DNA of 64,000 nucleotides from Deltaproteobacteria bacterium (lineage in GTDB: Bacteria; Desulfobacterota; Desulfobulbia; Desulfobulbales; Desulfocapsaceae): assembly GCA_002747825.1 (NCBI GenBank), contig PDQQ01000013.1, forward strand, positions 1 through 64,000, given 5' to 3'. Every line of letters starts with the position of its first letter. The stretch's first letter is position 1. This document shows, piece after piece, positions 9,337 to 18,330 of the stretch. The notes under the pieces are model-generated. The model saw only the letters and a list, made by a program, of their open reading frames with translations. It was not told where the DNA came from and ran no database searches. A program made the position numbers and the translations under genes.

Positions 9337-10845
9337 TTAATGGGCTGCCTTAAAGAGTTCATCGGTGACTTTTATCTGATTTTCTGTGCCAGATAAAGAG
9401 CCGCGATCAAGAGCCAGCTCAAGCCATTCCCTATCCAGCACCCCCATTGTATACGCTAGGTTAGTTGCAGCAATATTGTAGGCAACCAAGGCTGCAACAG
9501 CTTCGTATTCAGCCCGTAAATAGGTATTTTTCGCATCTATTATTTCCAAATTATCAGAGAGGCCCTTCTCATATCTGATCTTTGCAAGATCAAGTGCCAT
9601 CACGGCCTGATGCAGCTTTTTTTGAGCTATTGCAGATTGTTCCTCTTCCATGAAAAGCTCCTGAATTGCCTCTTTTCCTTCCTGTAGGATGAGGCGTCGA
9701 AGAGCCTGTTCTTCCCGACGAGATTTATTTTGCTCAACCTGCAATTTCACAAGGGCATTTTTTTCCGCAAAGGAGTCAAAAGTCGAAAGTAATTCGAGCT
9801 GAATTGACCAGTTTGTCTTATCAAGCTGTAAGGCATCATCTGTACTATTTCCACGACCTTTCTGCTCTACGAGAAAACTGATCGCCACATCGGGCAACAG
9901 ATTTTTCTGCGCACGCTCATATGCCTTTTCCAGAATCTCCTTACGCACAAGTAAAGCCTGCCAATCAGGCCGAATCCGAAAAATATTATCAGTCCAATCC
10001 TCATCCAGAGCAGGAACCATCCTGACAATATTATCTGGCACTGTCAGAGAATCTTCATCTTCAAATCGCAGTAAATTTTTGAGATCATTCCTCGCTCTTT
10101 CAGTGAATTGCAGCCGATTCTGAATCATTGACTCAGCATCCAGTACAGAGAGTTCCGCTCTGTAAACATCAGTCTTAGCAACAAGGCCCAGAGCTGCTTT
10201 AGATACGGCAGCTTGCAGATGTTCCTTTGACCGTTGCAATGCCAACTCCGCATCCTTTTGCAGCTGTTCTGCCAAGCATAAATTGTAGTAATACCGGACA
10301 GTATCCCTGATAAGACGCTGCTTGGCGCGTTCTACAGAGATCTCACTTTCCCTGGCCCTCAACTCAGCCACGTTCAGTTCGGTAAGATTATAGTTGCGCC
10401 CCCATCTCCTCCAAAGCCCTTGAGATATCTTTACATAGGCTCTGGCATTATGAGAATAAGCTGTCAGATAATCACCATTTTCATCTATCCTATTACCAGC
10501 AAATCCATACCGAAGAGTAGAACCAAAGGACGTGTCTCGACGTATTTCCAGACCAAGTGTTTGTGCGCCAGTACCTTTATGTAGGCCAAAAGAGGTAAGA
10601 GGGATTATTTTTGAATCGAAACGATGTTCTGCGGACAATATATCCATGCGGGTAAGTCGGATAGTATCCTGAAAGTCAAGAGCTTCATCGCTCTGACGCA
10701 AAGCCATATCAACAACATTCAACAAACTCAAATTCCGGGCATATGAACATACCACTGACACAATAACCGTTGAAATGGTGACAAGAACAACACCAACCAA
10801 CTTTTTCCAAACATCCTTGCCCCCAAAGGTTCCTCGTTTAAACAT
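9337..10845 (-). CDS. TolC-family outer-membrane efflux protein
   Basis: Outer-membrane channel of the TolC/OEP family. The 502 residues have an N-terminal hydrophobic export segment followed by two related halves rich in long helices with heptad-like Ala/Leu/Gln/Glu content, typical of the TolC periplasmic barrel. A tyrosine/asparagine-rich pair (RYYYNLCLAEQ) ends the first helical block. It is a plausible outer-membrane exit for the MacAB-like genes encoded upstream on the same strand. Start choice is uncertain: ATG at 10845 is used, but GTG at 10872 is in frame and neither has a clear ribosome binding site. A gap of about 450 bp with repeats separates it from the upstream gene. Confidence 0.8.
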   Translation of the reverse strand: MFKRGTFGGKDVWKKLVGVVLVTISTVIVSVVCSYARNLSLLNVVDMALRQSDEALDFQDTIRLTRMDILSAEHRFDSKIIPLTSFGLHKGTGAQTLGLEIRRDTSFGSTLRYGFAGNRIDENGDYLTAYSHNARAYVKISQGLWRRWGRNYNLTELNVAELRARESEISVERAKQRLIRDTVRYYYNLCLAEQLQKDAELALQRSKEHLQAAVSKAALGLVAKTDVYRAELSVLDAESMIQNRLQFTERARNDLKNLLRFEDEDSLTVPDNIVRMVPALDEDWTDNIFRIRPDWQALLVRKEILEKAYERAQKNLLPDVAISFLVEQKGRGNSTDDALQLDKTNWSIQLELLSTFDSFAEKNALVKLQVEQNKSRREEQALRRLILQEGKEAIQELFMEEEQSAIAQKKLHQAVMALDLAKIRYEKGLSDNLEIIDAKNTYLRAEYEAVAALVAYNIAATNLAYTMGVLDREWLELALDRGSLSGTENQIKVTDELFKAAH

Positions 10846-11176
10846 ATCTATACCCAAAAGACAACAACCCACTACTTACGTACCCAAGCCCTCTTTCAGC
10901 AAGACCGACGTATTCAAAAAGGTATCGCAAAATCCTTCACCAATCTCATGTTGTTGAAATGAGCATTTTGCCGAATCCACAAAGTTAGACTTGACTTCTG
11001 GTATAAAGCAGGTGCAAACCCAAAAACCAGCCACACAACCAGAAGATCTTTCGCTTCCCGGGGACATAACAGAGTTTACTGTAAGACTCGAGAATTATGA
11101 TTAAAATGGAATTTTTAAGCCCAACCGTAGTCAGCTTGATTGCGTGGTTAAACGGAGCACGTAGCTTGGCCACATA

Positions 11177-11208
11177 ATTGCAAGCCTCGTTAAGACGGAA
11201 CGCGGAGC
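11177..11208 (+). repeat. First copy of a 32-bp direct repeat
   Basis: The unit begins ATTGCAAGCCTCG and continues TTAAGACGGAACGCGGAGC. It matches a second copy at 11227-11258 at 29 of 32 positions, including an exact 21-bp block. A more diverged copy (ATTG...GTTAAACGGAGCACGTAGC) lies near 11140-11166, giving a period of roughly 40-50 bp. It sits in the 450-bp gap between two minus-strand genes of the exporter island. Confidence 0.7.
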
Positions 11209-11226
11209 TTATTCACATGACTCTTG

Positions 11227-11271
11227 ATTGTAAACCCCGTTAAGACGGAACGCGGAGCGGTCCGTCTTAAC
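11227..11271 (+). repeat. Second repeat copy extended into an 11-bp perfect hairpin
   Basis: Positions 11227-11258 are the second copy of the 32-bp repeat. Within it, GTTAAGACGGA (11239-11249) is followed after 11 bases by its exact complement TCCGTCTTAAC (11261-11271). This forms a long stem just downstream of the stop codon of the minus-strand gene ending at 11296. It may act as a transcript-end structure, although no U-tract follows, or may be a REP-like element. Confidence 0.65.
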
Positions 11272-11295
11272 AAACCAATATGTAGAAAAAAAAAT

Positions 11296-12354
11296 TTATC
11301 TGGTGTAACTCGCTGTAACCTCCCCCGACAAAGAGAAGGATTTCGAGGTACCTTGAACTGTACCAGAATACGGACCTACTTTATCAGTGGAACTAAAATA
11401 ATCAGGACTAAAGCTGAGGAAGTAACTCCCCTCAGGAAGACTTGTACTCTGACTCAGATTCCAATCTCCCGATCCCAAACCGTTAGTGGTACTATACCTA
11501 CCATTCTCAGAAAAGGTTATTGAATAGTTTCGGGAAAAACCACTCCCTTGTTCAGAAACCTGCCAGGTACCAAGAATAGATGTAGCATTAAGGGGGCTTT
11601 CGTCTTCATCATCACCATCAAAACCGACCGCGGCGACCACACCTCCAGCCACAGCTATTGCCGCGACCGAAGCCGTCACTATTGCAGAGGTCGTCATTGA
11701 AGAAGTTGATGCAACGACGGTCCCGGCCGCGACACTGTCTGCAGCCCCTTCACTGAGTGTTGTATACAAACCCGCAACAATACCAAATTTAGAAGACGAC
11801 TCAACAACATCAAAAACCATATTATCGGAAAAACCAGGCAGATCCTGAGGGATATTATTCATCTCGGTATAAACCCTAACAGGCTCCAAATCTTGTCTTT
11901 CCTTGTCCGAATTTTTCACTGGAATGTCATACGTCTGGCTTTTGACAACAATATTATCATCATTTTTCACAAGGAAGAGATACGAAACCGAGCCAGAGCC
12001 ATTGGCCGGGGCTGGCAACGTTGCTGTGTAGGCTCCACCATCAAAATCAGAGCCAAGCTGTTTAAATTTATCTACCAGCCCTTTCTCTGTCTTCTCCATT
12101 GGCACAAAAACATAGTTCGCATCTTCCACAGCCTTGAAATAGACACGTACAACATCCACTCCATTCGGATCTGCTACCTCTGCATAGAGAACAATGCGTT
12201 CACCCGCCGTTAGCTGATCAACAGGGTTATGCCTTATTTGGGTAGTTGGTTGTATCTGTTCAGTATTTGTTGAAACAGCGTGGGCAGAACAGTTCAAAAA
12301 AACCATAGTCAAGACGAGTAGTCTAGCCAACGTATGACGAAAAATTCTGGTCAT
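11296..12354 (-). CDS. Secreted protein of unknown function in the exporter island
   Basis: A 352-residue exported protein I do not recognise. It starts at ATG 12354, preceded by GGAGGAG on the minus strand. After a signal peptide come, in order: an Ig-like beta-rich region (about residues 40-150, with a VYFKAVEDANYVFVPM segment), a linker, an Ala/Val/Ser-rich hydrophobic stretch (about 215-245) that could span a membrane, an acidic patch DGDDEDE, and a C-terminal domain of about 95 residues beginning LGTWQVSEQGSG, which looks like a lipocalin-like beta-barrel fold. It lies between the permease gene and the TolC-like gene, all in one direction. It may be a cargo or accessory surface protein of that exporter. 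Confidence 0.6.
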   Translation of the reverse strand: MTRIFRHTLARLLVLTMVFLNCSAHAVSTNTEQIQPTTQIRHNPVDQLTAGERIVLYAEVADPNGVDVVRVYFKAVEDANYVFVPMEKTEKGLVDKFKQLGSDFDGGAYTATLPAPANGSGSVSYLFLVKNDDNIVVKSQTYDIPVKNSDKERQDLEPVRVYTEMNNIPQDLPGFSDNMVFDVVESSSKFGIVAGLYTTLSEGAADSVAAGTVVASTSSMTTSAIVTASVAAIAVAGGVVAAVGFDGDDEDESPLNATSILGTWQVSEQGSGFSRNYSITFSENGRYSTTNGLGSGDWNLSQSTSLPEGSYFLSFSPDYFSSTDKVGPYSGTVQGTSKSFSLSGEVTASYTR

Positions 12355-12603
12355 GTTTTCTCCTCCCAAAGGCCTATGCCCTCTTTATATTGTCAATTTC
12401 TTTACTGGTACCCTTTGTAAATAGTATATACGAACAACCATCTTCAGATATTTAACATTGTAATGCATTGTCATTCACTCTGCAAATAATCGAGGCAGGA
12501 TAACACACGGTCTCTTTTTTGTGAGAACCGCCAGCCAACGTATCTTGATTTTGACATTGTCAATTGTATATCCATTGTACAACGCAACAACGAAATCCAC
12601 AGT

Positions 12604-13848
12604 TCAATGTTCCCGAAGAGCAAGCGCAGGTTCAAGGCCGGCAGCTCTTATAGCAGGATATAGACCAAAGACAACACCGGTTATAATCGCCGCCATAGGA
12701 GCAATAAGAATACTTATTTCACTGAAGGCAACGTCCCATTCTGCATACTGCTGGATGCCTATGGCAAAGAGGATACCGGCCACTACGCCCCAAATACTAC
12801 CGAAAAAGCTGAGAAGCACAGAATGACAGAGGTACAAATAGAGAATCCGTCGAGGAGTGCCACCTATAGCCAATCGAAGAGCAATTTCTCTTGTCTGTTC
12901 AGCAATATTTGCCAGCATTACATTGAGTACACCAATCCCCCCAACCAAAAGAGAAAGCCCGGCAATCGATCCCATAATAAAAGAAAAGATTATCTGACTT
13001 GCCTTTGCCTCCTTTAACAGAGATTCTGGTACAATGATCTGAAAGTCCTTGATCCCCCTGTGCCGCCGTAACAATATTTCTTCGACCTGACCTGCCGTAT
13101 CGACAAGAGATCTCCCTTGGGAACGAAAAAGCTTGATAACGATACCATCAACCGAGGGAATCTCTCCGATTGGACGACGAAGAGGCAAGGTGGAAATGGG
13201 CAAATAAACAGCATTGTCGAAGTCAAGACTGGAAAGGCCTGTTCCTTCTGTCATTAATTTACCCTTAGAGCGGGCTATCCCCACTACCGTGCAAAGCTGG
13301 TTTTCGACTTGAATAACCGAACCCAATTGAGCCTGTAACAAACGCGCGGTATCGGCACCTAAAACACAATTACGGGATTTTTTTCTCACATCTATTGCAA
13401 GGAGCTTCCGACCTTCGGCTATTGCCAATTGCTCCACCTGAAACCAGACAGCATCCACACCGACCGCCATTGTCTTTGTCTTGCTCGTGAGATATCGAGC
13501 TCTGGATTCATCAATTTTTCGATACCCGGTCACGAGTCCTCCCCCATCAAACCATCCTCTGAGAAATTGCCGATCCTTCAGAGTCAGCCCCCGGGAAAGA
13601 TTTGTCAACCCGTTTTGCTCCGAATCATTGAAAGAGTTTCTCTCTATTCTTAGACTATAAATTCCAAGTGATTCTATGGCCTGCAGAGTGCTGACCCGTG
13701 CCCCCTCACTTATTGACAACATAGCAATCAGAGAGGCCACTCCAATACCTATCCCCAGACTGCTCAAAAAGAATCTCAACGGTCTTCGCTTAAGACTCGT
13801 CCAACTGTCCCTTATGTCAAGGATGAGAAATCTATAATTCTTGAACAT
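12604..13848 (-). CDS. MacB/FtsX-type ABC transporter permease
   Basis: Membrane subunit of a MacB-like mechanotransmission ABC transporter. The 414 residues show one N-terminal membrane helix (about 28-50), a large periplasmic domain of about 215 residues and three C-terminal helices with the FtsX signature around EQTREIALRLAIGGTPRRI. This equals the second half of MacB; the ATPase is a separate gene directly upstream with no gap (13849/13848). Transporters of this type do not pass substrate through the membrane but drive periplasmic substrates out through a TolC-like channel. Confidence 0.88.
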   Translation of the reverse strand: MFKNYRFLILDIRDSWTSLKRRPLRFFLSSLGIGIGVASLIAMLSISEGARVSTLQAIESLGIYSLRIERNSFNDSEQNGLTNLSRGLTLKDRQFLRGWFDGGGLVTGYRKIDESRARYLTSKTKTMAVGVDAVWFQVEQLAIAEGRKLLAIDVRKKSRNCVLGADTARLLQAQLGSVIQVENQLCTVVGIARSKGKLMTEGTGLSSLDFDNAVYLPISTLPLRRPIGEIPSVDGIVIKLFRSQGRSLVDTAGQVEEILLRRHRGIKDFQIIVPESLLKEAKASQIIFSFIMGSIAGLSLLVGGIGVLNVMLANIAEQTREIALRLAIGGTPRRILYLYLCHSVLLSFFGSIWGVVAGILFAIGIQQYAEWDVAFSEISILIAPMAAIITGVVFGLYPAIRAAGLEPALALREH

Positions 13849-14550
13849 TTAGGCACCCGGACTGGATCGTTTATCGAGCCTCAATACCCTGGTAGCGTAC
13901 TGCTCCAAGGCTGCATCGTGTGACACCATGACCACAATCCGCCCCAAATCTGCCTGTTCGCGGAGCAATTTCACCAGCTTTAAAGAATTTTCAGAGTCCA
14001 GATTTCCCGTTGGTTCATCGGCAAAGATGACCTGCGGTTCCCGGACTAATGCCCTGGCAAAAACAACTCGCTGCATCTCTCCGCCAGAGAGCGTGGCCGG
14101 GTATCTCTGCGCCAGCTCCTCTAAACCGATGAATTTTAACAAGGCCATACAGTGGAACTCTATCAGCTCTCGAGAAATGGCCTTTCCGTAGTGAAAAGGC
14201 AGGGTAATGTTCTCGAAAACCGTCTTGTCTGCGAGAAGATACGGCGTCTGAAATATGAATCCGTAAGCCCTGTTACGCAAATTGGCAAGAGCAGAAGAAG
14301 ACATTCTTTGTAAAGAGAGACCAGCAAAAAAGACTTCCCCCTGACTAGGGCTGTCAAGACCACTGAGCAGATGCAGGAAGGTCGATTTACCCACACCAGA
14401 GGGCCCACAAACAAATAAAAACTCTCCTGCCTGTAACCGTAAAGATAATGGCTGCAGAGCAAGAATTTTCTCGTCTCCCCAACCGTAAGACCGACTAACA
14501 TTTTTGGCCTCAAGCAGAAAGTTTTGATCAGATTGGGCAGATGTCTTCAT
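13849..14550 (-). CDS. MacB/LolD-type ABC transporter ATPase
   Basis: Cytosolic ATPase subunit partnering the FtsX-type permease. Visible motifs are Walker A GPSGVGKST (about residue 42), the signature LSGGEMQRV (about 145), Walker B VIFADEP (about 165) followed by the D-loop GNLDSE, and the switch histidine in MVSHD. The 233-residue length is standard for the LolD/MacB/FtsE branch. Its ATG overlaps the last codon of the adaptor gene by 4 bp, and its stop is next to the permease start, so adaptor, ATPase and permease form one translationally coupled operon. Confidence 0.9.
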   Translation of the reverse strand: MKTSAQSDQNFLLEAKNVSRSYGWGDEKILALQPLSLRLQAGEFLFVCGPSGVGKSTFLHLLSGLDSPSQGEVFFAGLSLQRMSSSALANLRNRAYGFIFQTPYLLADKTVFENITLPFHYGKAISRELIEFHCMALLKFIGLEELAQRYPATLSGGEMQRVVFARALVREPQVIFADEPTGNLDSENSLKLVKLLREQADLGRIVVMVSHDAALEQYATRVLRLDKRSSPGA

Positions 14551-15989
14551 GGTTTGGGTAAGAGGATGGTATCACCGGGACGCAGCCCATCAACAACTTC
14601 TACCCAGAGACTGCCTTGGGCTCCGACGGTTATCTGTTGTTCGCGCGGCGTATCATTGTCGAACAGTTGAACGGTGGTTTTACCTTGTCGGAAACGGATA
14701 GCATTCAAAGGAATCGCCGTCACATCAGACACTGAACGATAGAGGATATGGGCCGTTGCAGACATCCCGACATGAATTTTTTCTGTATTACCGAGTAAAC
14801 GAATTCGGGTTGCAAAGGTTTTCAGCCCCGAATCTTGCCCGTCTTCAAGAGGAAGAATAGATACGGACTCGACCTCCCCAGAAAATTCTTGCAGAGGAAA
14901 GGCATCTACCTCGAGAGACACCTTCATCTTCCTGCTCATTTTGGCGACATCTATTTCTCTGACAGAAATATCCAAGACAAGAGCACTGGTGTCCGGAATT
15001 TGCAAAAAAGGTTGGCCAATCCAGACAGAATCACCGACCTGGACCTTTCTTTTCCCATTGTTTCTGGGAAGTTTTATGTATAGAAGAATACCAGAAGACG
15101 GAGCATAAATATCGCAATTGACGATATCTTCTTTGGCTTTTTTTACCTCTTTTAACCTCATCTCGACGAGTCGTTCAACCTTTGTTACTTCTGATTTTTT
15201 GTTTTGGATCATCAAATCCGCCATTCGTTTTACCCTCTGCAACTCAGCTTCAGAACCGGAGACTAAAAGGCTTGCCTTGCTTTTCATTTGCGGCCAGACA
15301 TAAGCATCAAAATTCTTAAGCTCAACCTGAGCAACAACAAGATTTTCCTGAGCTGTGAGAAAAGCCTTTTCGACCTTGTCAAACTCTCTGTTACCTACAT
15401 AACCTTTGTCAAGAAGGGACTCTTGATCATCTCGTTCGAGTTTGGCGATATTTACTGCCCGTTTCTGCTGGGCAAGTTTCTGTTCAAGAATTCTTCGCTT
15501 CAGGGGACCGGAACCTTCAAGGATCTCGGTAGCCTCCATTTTTGCCATTTCATACTTTCTGATGGCTTCCTGAATCTTGCCCTGCTCCTCTTCCTCTTGC
15601 ATAGACAGTGCTTTTTGGGCTACAAGCAACGTTGCATAGGCATCGTTGAGATCAATTTCTGCCTTTTCAAGACGATCCATAAATGGTTTAGCGTCAAAAC
15701 GAGCAACCAGAACATTCTTACGCACCCAGGTCCCCTCGTCGGCCAACCAGACAATCTTTGCTTGATTACTGGATATTTTTGAGGAGATTGGAATAATGCG
15801 GGCTGGATTGATGGTACCTCGTTCGTTCACGGTAAGAAAAAAGCTCTTCTTACCGACCCTGTATGTAGTAAAATCCTGATTCTCTTGTTCTGCCGAAACA
15901 AAAAACCAGTACACCGTCAGACAAGAACAGCAGACAAGTAAAAAGATGCTGTACAAAAGAGGTCTGAAATATTGTTTGTTGCCTATCAT
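14547..15989 (-). CDS. HlyD/MacA-family periplasmic adaptor
   Basis: Membrane fusion protein linking the ABC pump to an outer-membrane channel. It has an N-terminal signal/anchor (about residues 10-30), a first half-lipoyl strand region, a long coiled-coil hairpin (about 95-285, rich in Lys, Glu, Ala, with repeated KAE/RAE patterns), a second lipoyl segment and a C-terminal beta-barrel region with a terminal DGLRPGDTILLPKP. The last element is typical of MacA-like adaptors. It overlaps the ATPase gene by 4 bp. At 480 residues it is longer than MacA (371), mainly in the coiled coil. Confidence 0.85.
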   Translation of the reverse strand: MIGNKQYFRPLLYSIFLLVCCSCLTVYWFFVSAEQENQDFTTYRVGKKSFFLTVNERGTINPARIIPISSKISSNQAKIVWLADEGTWVRKNVLVARFDAKPFMDRLEKAEIDLNDAYATLLVAQKALSMQEEEEQGKIQEAIRKYEMAKMEATEILEGSGPLKRRILEQKLAQQKRAVNIAKLERDDQESLLDKGYVGNREFDKVEKAFLTAQENLVVAQVELKNFDAYVWPQMKSKASLLVSGSEAELQRVKRMADLMIQNKKSEVTKVERLVEMRLKEVKKAKEDIVNCDIYAPSSGILLYIKLPRNNGKRKVQVGDSVWIGQPFLQIPDTSALVLDISVREIDVAKMSRKMKVSLEVDAFPLQEFSGEVESVSILPLEDGQDSGLKTFATRIRLLGNTEKIHVGMSATAHILYRSVSDVTAIPLNAIRFRQGKTTVQLFDNDTPREQQITVGAQGSLWVEVVDGLRPGDTILLPKP

Positions 15990-16306
15990 TAAATGAGATA
16001 CATCCAGCTATAAAAAGGTAAAACTCAACTCTTTCAATATGTTGCAAATTTACTACAACGGGGAGACTCCACAATATACGACTACAAAAAAAATTACTTT
16101 GATTGCTCATGGGCAAAGTTTATGAGCCAAATGCATTGCTCTCTTTACACTGCAGAAAAAATGATTGTTGGGCCGTATTTCTGATAAACGTTTTTTGCAG
16201 ACCAAGGCAAGGATTTATGCTTCCATTCTGAAAGGATCTCGAGCAAATCTTTTGGGTTCGTTCTTCCCCCTTCAATGGTTTTTCTTCTCCAGTAACTATA
16301 CCTTCA
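15990..16306. other. Gene-free stretch upstream of the adaptor gene
   Basis: About 320 A+T-rich bases between the CsgG-like gene and the adaptor gene, both on the minus strand. It should hold the promoter of the adaptor-ATPase-permease operon. No repeat, RNA family or convincing short gene was recognised. Confidence 0.35.
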
Positions 16307-17626
16307 TCAATAGGCTTCGTCTATGGCATTAACAATTTCACGAACAGCCCTTTTGGCCGCAAGATGTATAGCCCCAGATCGGGCTTTGAGTTGACTGGCG
16401 CCTTGAATAGCTACGTAATCTTGCTGGAAATCAGAAATATGCAAGATTTTTTTGTCTTTTATCCGAATCGCCTTGGCGGTAAAAAGAACGCTGCTCTGCT
16501 TCGCTTTGAGTTTCCCGGTATATTGTGCATCATAGTTTTGAAACAAGATAGTCCCCGATATAACGATGTCAGCTCCTGCCGCCTTACCAGCCTTGATGGC
16601 ATAGGCGGCGAGACCCGACCGGGCCTGAAGCAGATTTTCAAGATCGGTGAGCTCTTCCTCGGTTACCCAATCACCCAGCAACACATTTTGCCCCCCGGCA
16701 ATAGAATAGGCACGATTGACGATATCACCTGCGGTGAGAACCTGTGCCCCCCGTGCATGAAAGCCCTTGGCCATAGCCTGTTCCGCCATACTCAGATCAA
16801 GTATGCCTGCAGTATCTTCAACATCTTTCTTGTCATCCACCTGTTTTTCTGCAAAAAGAAAGAGTATTTTCACATCATTTGACAATTGAACCAGCGAGGA
16901 TTTCGGTTTGTTGTCTCTATGGTCAGCAGACTTTGCCAGATGATACTTCTGTAATCTTGGGCTAAGCTCGGCAAAGCCTCTGTTGAGAGCCGCTTCGAGC
17001 ACCTGATTGGCCATCATGGTATCGTTACCACCAGCTGCCCCAAAACCAAGAGTCTGGGTAATTTGCCTGGTCTTTTCACTTGATCCTGCTGCAGTGGCTA
17101 CGATTTCATTTGTAATCGCATCTTTTACTGTCAATTCAACCACCACGGAAACAACTTGCTTCTTCAATTTGGAAAAGGCGGTAGATGTATACTCCATTCG
17201 CTCACTGTACCCGGTGATACTCCCCATAATAAAGTAATCATTTAACAAAACGCCTCTTATCTGCCTGCTGACGTCTTTATCCTGGTTCAGATCAGACCAA
17301 TGCAGATTTCTTCGCAACAGGACATCTTCCAGATTTGTCCAGTCGATAACCTTAAAGTGCTGACTCTGCTTGAGATGGCGAACGATAGAATCACTTACTC
17401 CGCTTTCTTTGAATACCAGCTTGGCTGTCGGATGCTCAATGTTCACCTTGGCAACCGCAATCGTACCAAGATGCAAGGGACGGAGGCTGGGCGATTGTAG
17501 CGTGGGCGGAGATGATTTCGTCGCAGAGAAAGATACGTTTTTTTCGGCTGTACAGCCCGCAAGAGTTCCAAGTACAATCGTAACACAGAATACATATCGC
17601 AAGTATCGTGCAGTTCTCATTTTCAT
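16307..17626 (-). CDS. CsgG-like outer-membrane lipoprotein with a second C-terminal domain
   Basis: A 439-residue lipoprotein (lipobox LAGC, Cys about 25). Residues about 55-225 look like a CsgG/FlgO-type domain: a strand region around LGTIAVAKV, VIDWTNLEDVLLRRN, a DYFIMGSITGYSE segment and a long strand region VVSVVVELTVKD. Residues about 245-435 form a second alpha/beta domain (DIVISGTILFQNY, ISDFQQDYVAIQG) like LPP20/CsgG-related families. CsgG itself (277 residues) makes the curli secretion pore; a fused second half is unusual. The DUF799-like gene is 14 bp upstream on the same strand, so the two are probably an operon. No curli subunit gene was found in the window. Confidence 0.6.
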   Translation of the reverse strand: MKMRTARYLRYVFCVTIVLGTLAGCTAEKNVSFSATKSSPPTLQSPSLRPLHLGTIAVAKVNIEHPTAKLVFKESGVSDSIVRHLKQSQHFKVIDWTNLEDVLLRRNLHWSDLNQDKDVSRQIRGVLLNDYFIMGSITGYSERMEYTSTAFSKLKKQVVSVVVELTVKDAITNEIVATAAGSSEKTRQITQTLGFGAAGGNDTMMANQVLEAALNRGFAELSPRLQKYHLAKSADHRDNKPKSSLVQLSNDVKILFLFAEKQVDDKKDVEDTAGILDLSMAEQAMAKGFHARGAQVLTAGDIVNRAYSIAGGQNVLLGDWVTEEELTDLENLLQARSGLAAYAIKAGKAAGADIVISGTILFQNYDAQYTGKLKAKQSSVLFTAKAIRIKDKKILHISDFQQDYVAIQGASQLKARSGAIHLAAKRAVREIVNAIDEAY

Positions 17627-17640
17627 ATCTCGTCGTTTTT

Positions 17641-18330
17641 CTATTTTTTTACAGCAGTTGTTTGAATCGCTGAATCCAGTAAAGAGTCCCCCTGGGAAAC
17701 CGTAATGACAGGGCCATCGGGCATATTGGCTAACATCATATCGGCCAAAGCATACACAGCTTCTTGCTTTTTGCCCCCTGCTTCTACGAGCACGACATCA
17801 AGAAACATATTTATCGGATCTATCGCAAAACGTCTTTTTGCAACTCGTTCCTGTAGCGATACCCAAAGAACTTTCCCCTCTCTATTCTGCAGTTTCAGAG
17901 AACAGGTAAAAACATATGAATTATACAGCCCCGCATGCTGTTTGGCGGCCTGTTCTACGACTCCCGAGAGAAAAGCGTCTGCCGAAGTGAGCTTCTGCAA
18001 TTGATGAAAAGAAAGCAGGCGGAGCTGACCTGCGTTATACACTCCGAGATCACGCAGTTTCTGGTCAACAATATCACGATCTATCACAGAAAAGCCCTTT
18101 GCCCGAAGCCGCTGAGCCAGACGTGTACGGAAATGATAGGCGATATCTCCATCAACAGTGAGATTCTCCATCGGCAAAATGGCAATTGAATATTTTGAGG
18201 CCGACTGTAAATCTCGCAAGAACTGCGGATCACTCTGTGAGTCTACACCAACATTTTCATTGGCGATACCCGGAGAAACCGCAAAAAATAAACAACAAAA
18301 CATGATATACAGAAAAAAATTTTTTAGCAC
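17641..18330 (-). CDS. DUF799/GNA1162-like exported protein
   Basis: A 229-residue exported protein with an N-terminal signal sequence (LYIMFCCLFFAVSPGIA). The core (YSIAILPMENLTVDGDIAYHF, shown in shorter form as ILPMENLTVDG; then GFSVIDRDIVDQKL; then DAFLSGVV) follows the pattern of DUF799 proteins, which are structurally related to CsgG's periplasmic domain and TolB N-termini. Family members such as GNA1162 are usually lipoproteins; here the cysteines lie inside the hydrophobic core and no clear lipobox is visible. The start is GTG at 18330 or ATG at 18303. It is 14 bp from the CsgG-like gene, suggesting the two products work together. Confidence 0.6.
   Translation of the reverse strand: MLKNFFLYIMFCCLFFAVSPGIANENVGVDSQSDPQFLRDLQSASKYSIAILPMENLTVDGDIAYHFRTRLAQRLRAKGFSVIDRDIVDQKLRDLGVYNAGQLRLLSFHQLQKLTSADAFLSGVVEQAAKQHAGLYNSYVFTCSLKLQNREGKVLWVSLQERVAKRRFAIDPINMFLDVVLVEAGGKKQEAVYALADMMLANMPDGPVITVSQGDSLLDSAIQTTAVKK

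Noticed and set aside
11177..11271. CRISPR array or integron attC site
   Set aside because: There are only two good repeat copies with an 18-base gap, and the inverted repeat is oriented GTTAAG...CTTAAC, opposite to attC end sequences; no cas or integrase gene is nearby.
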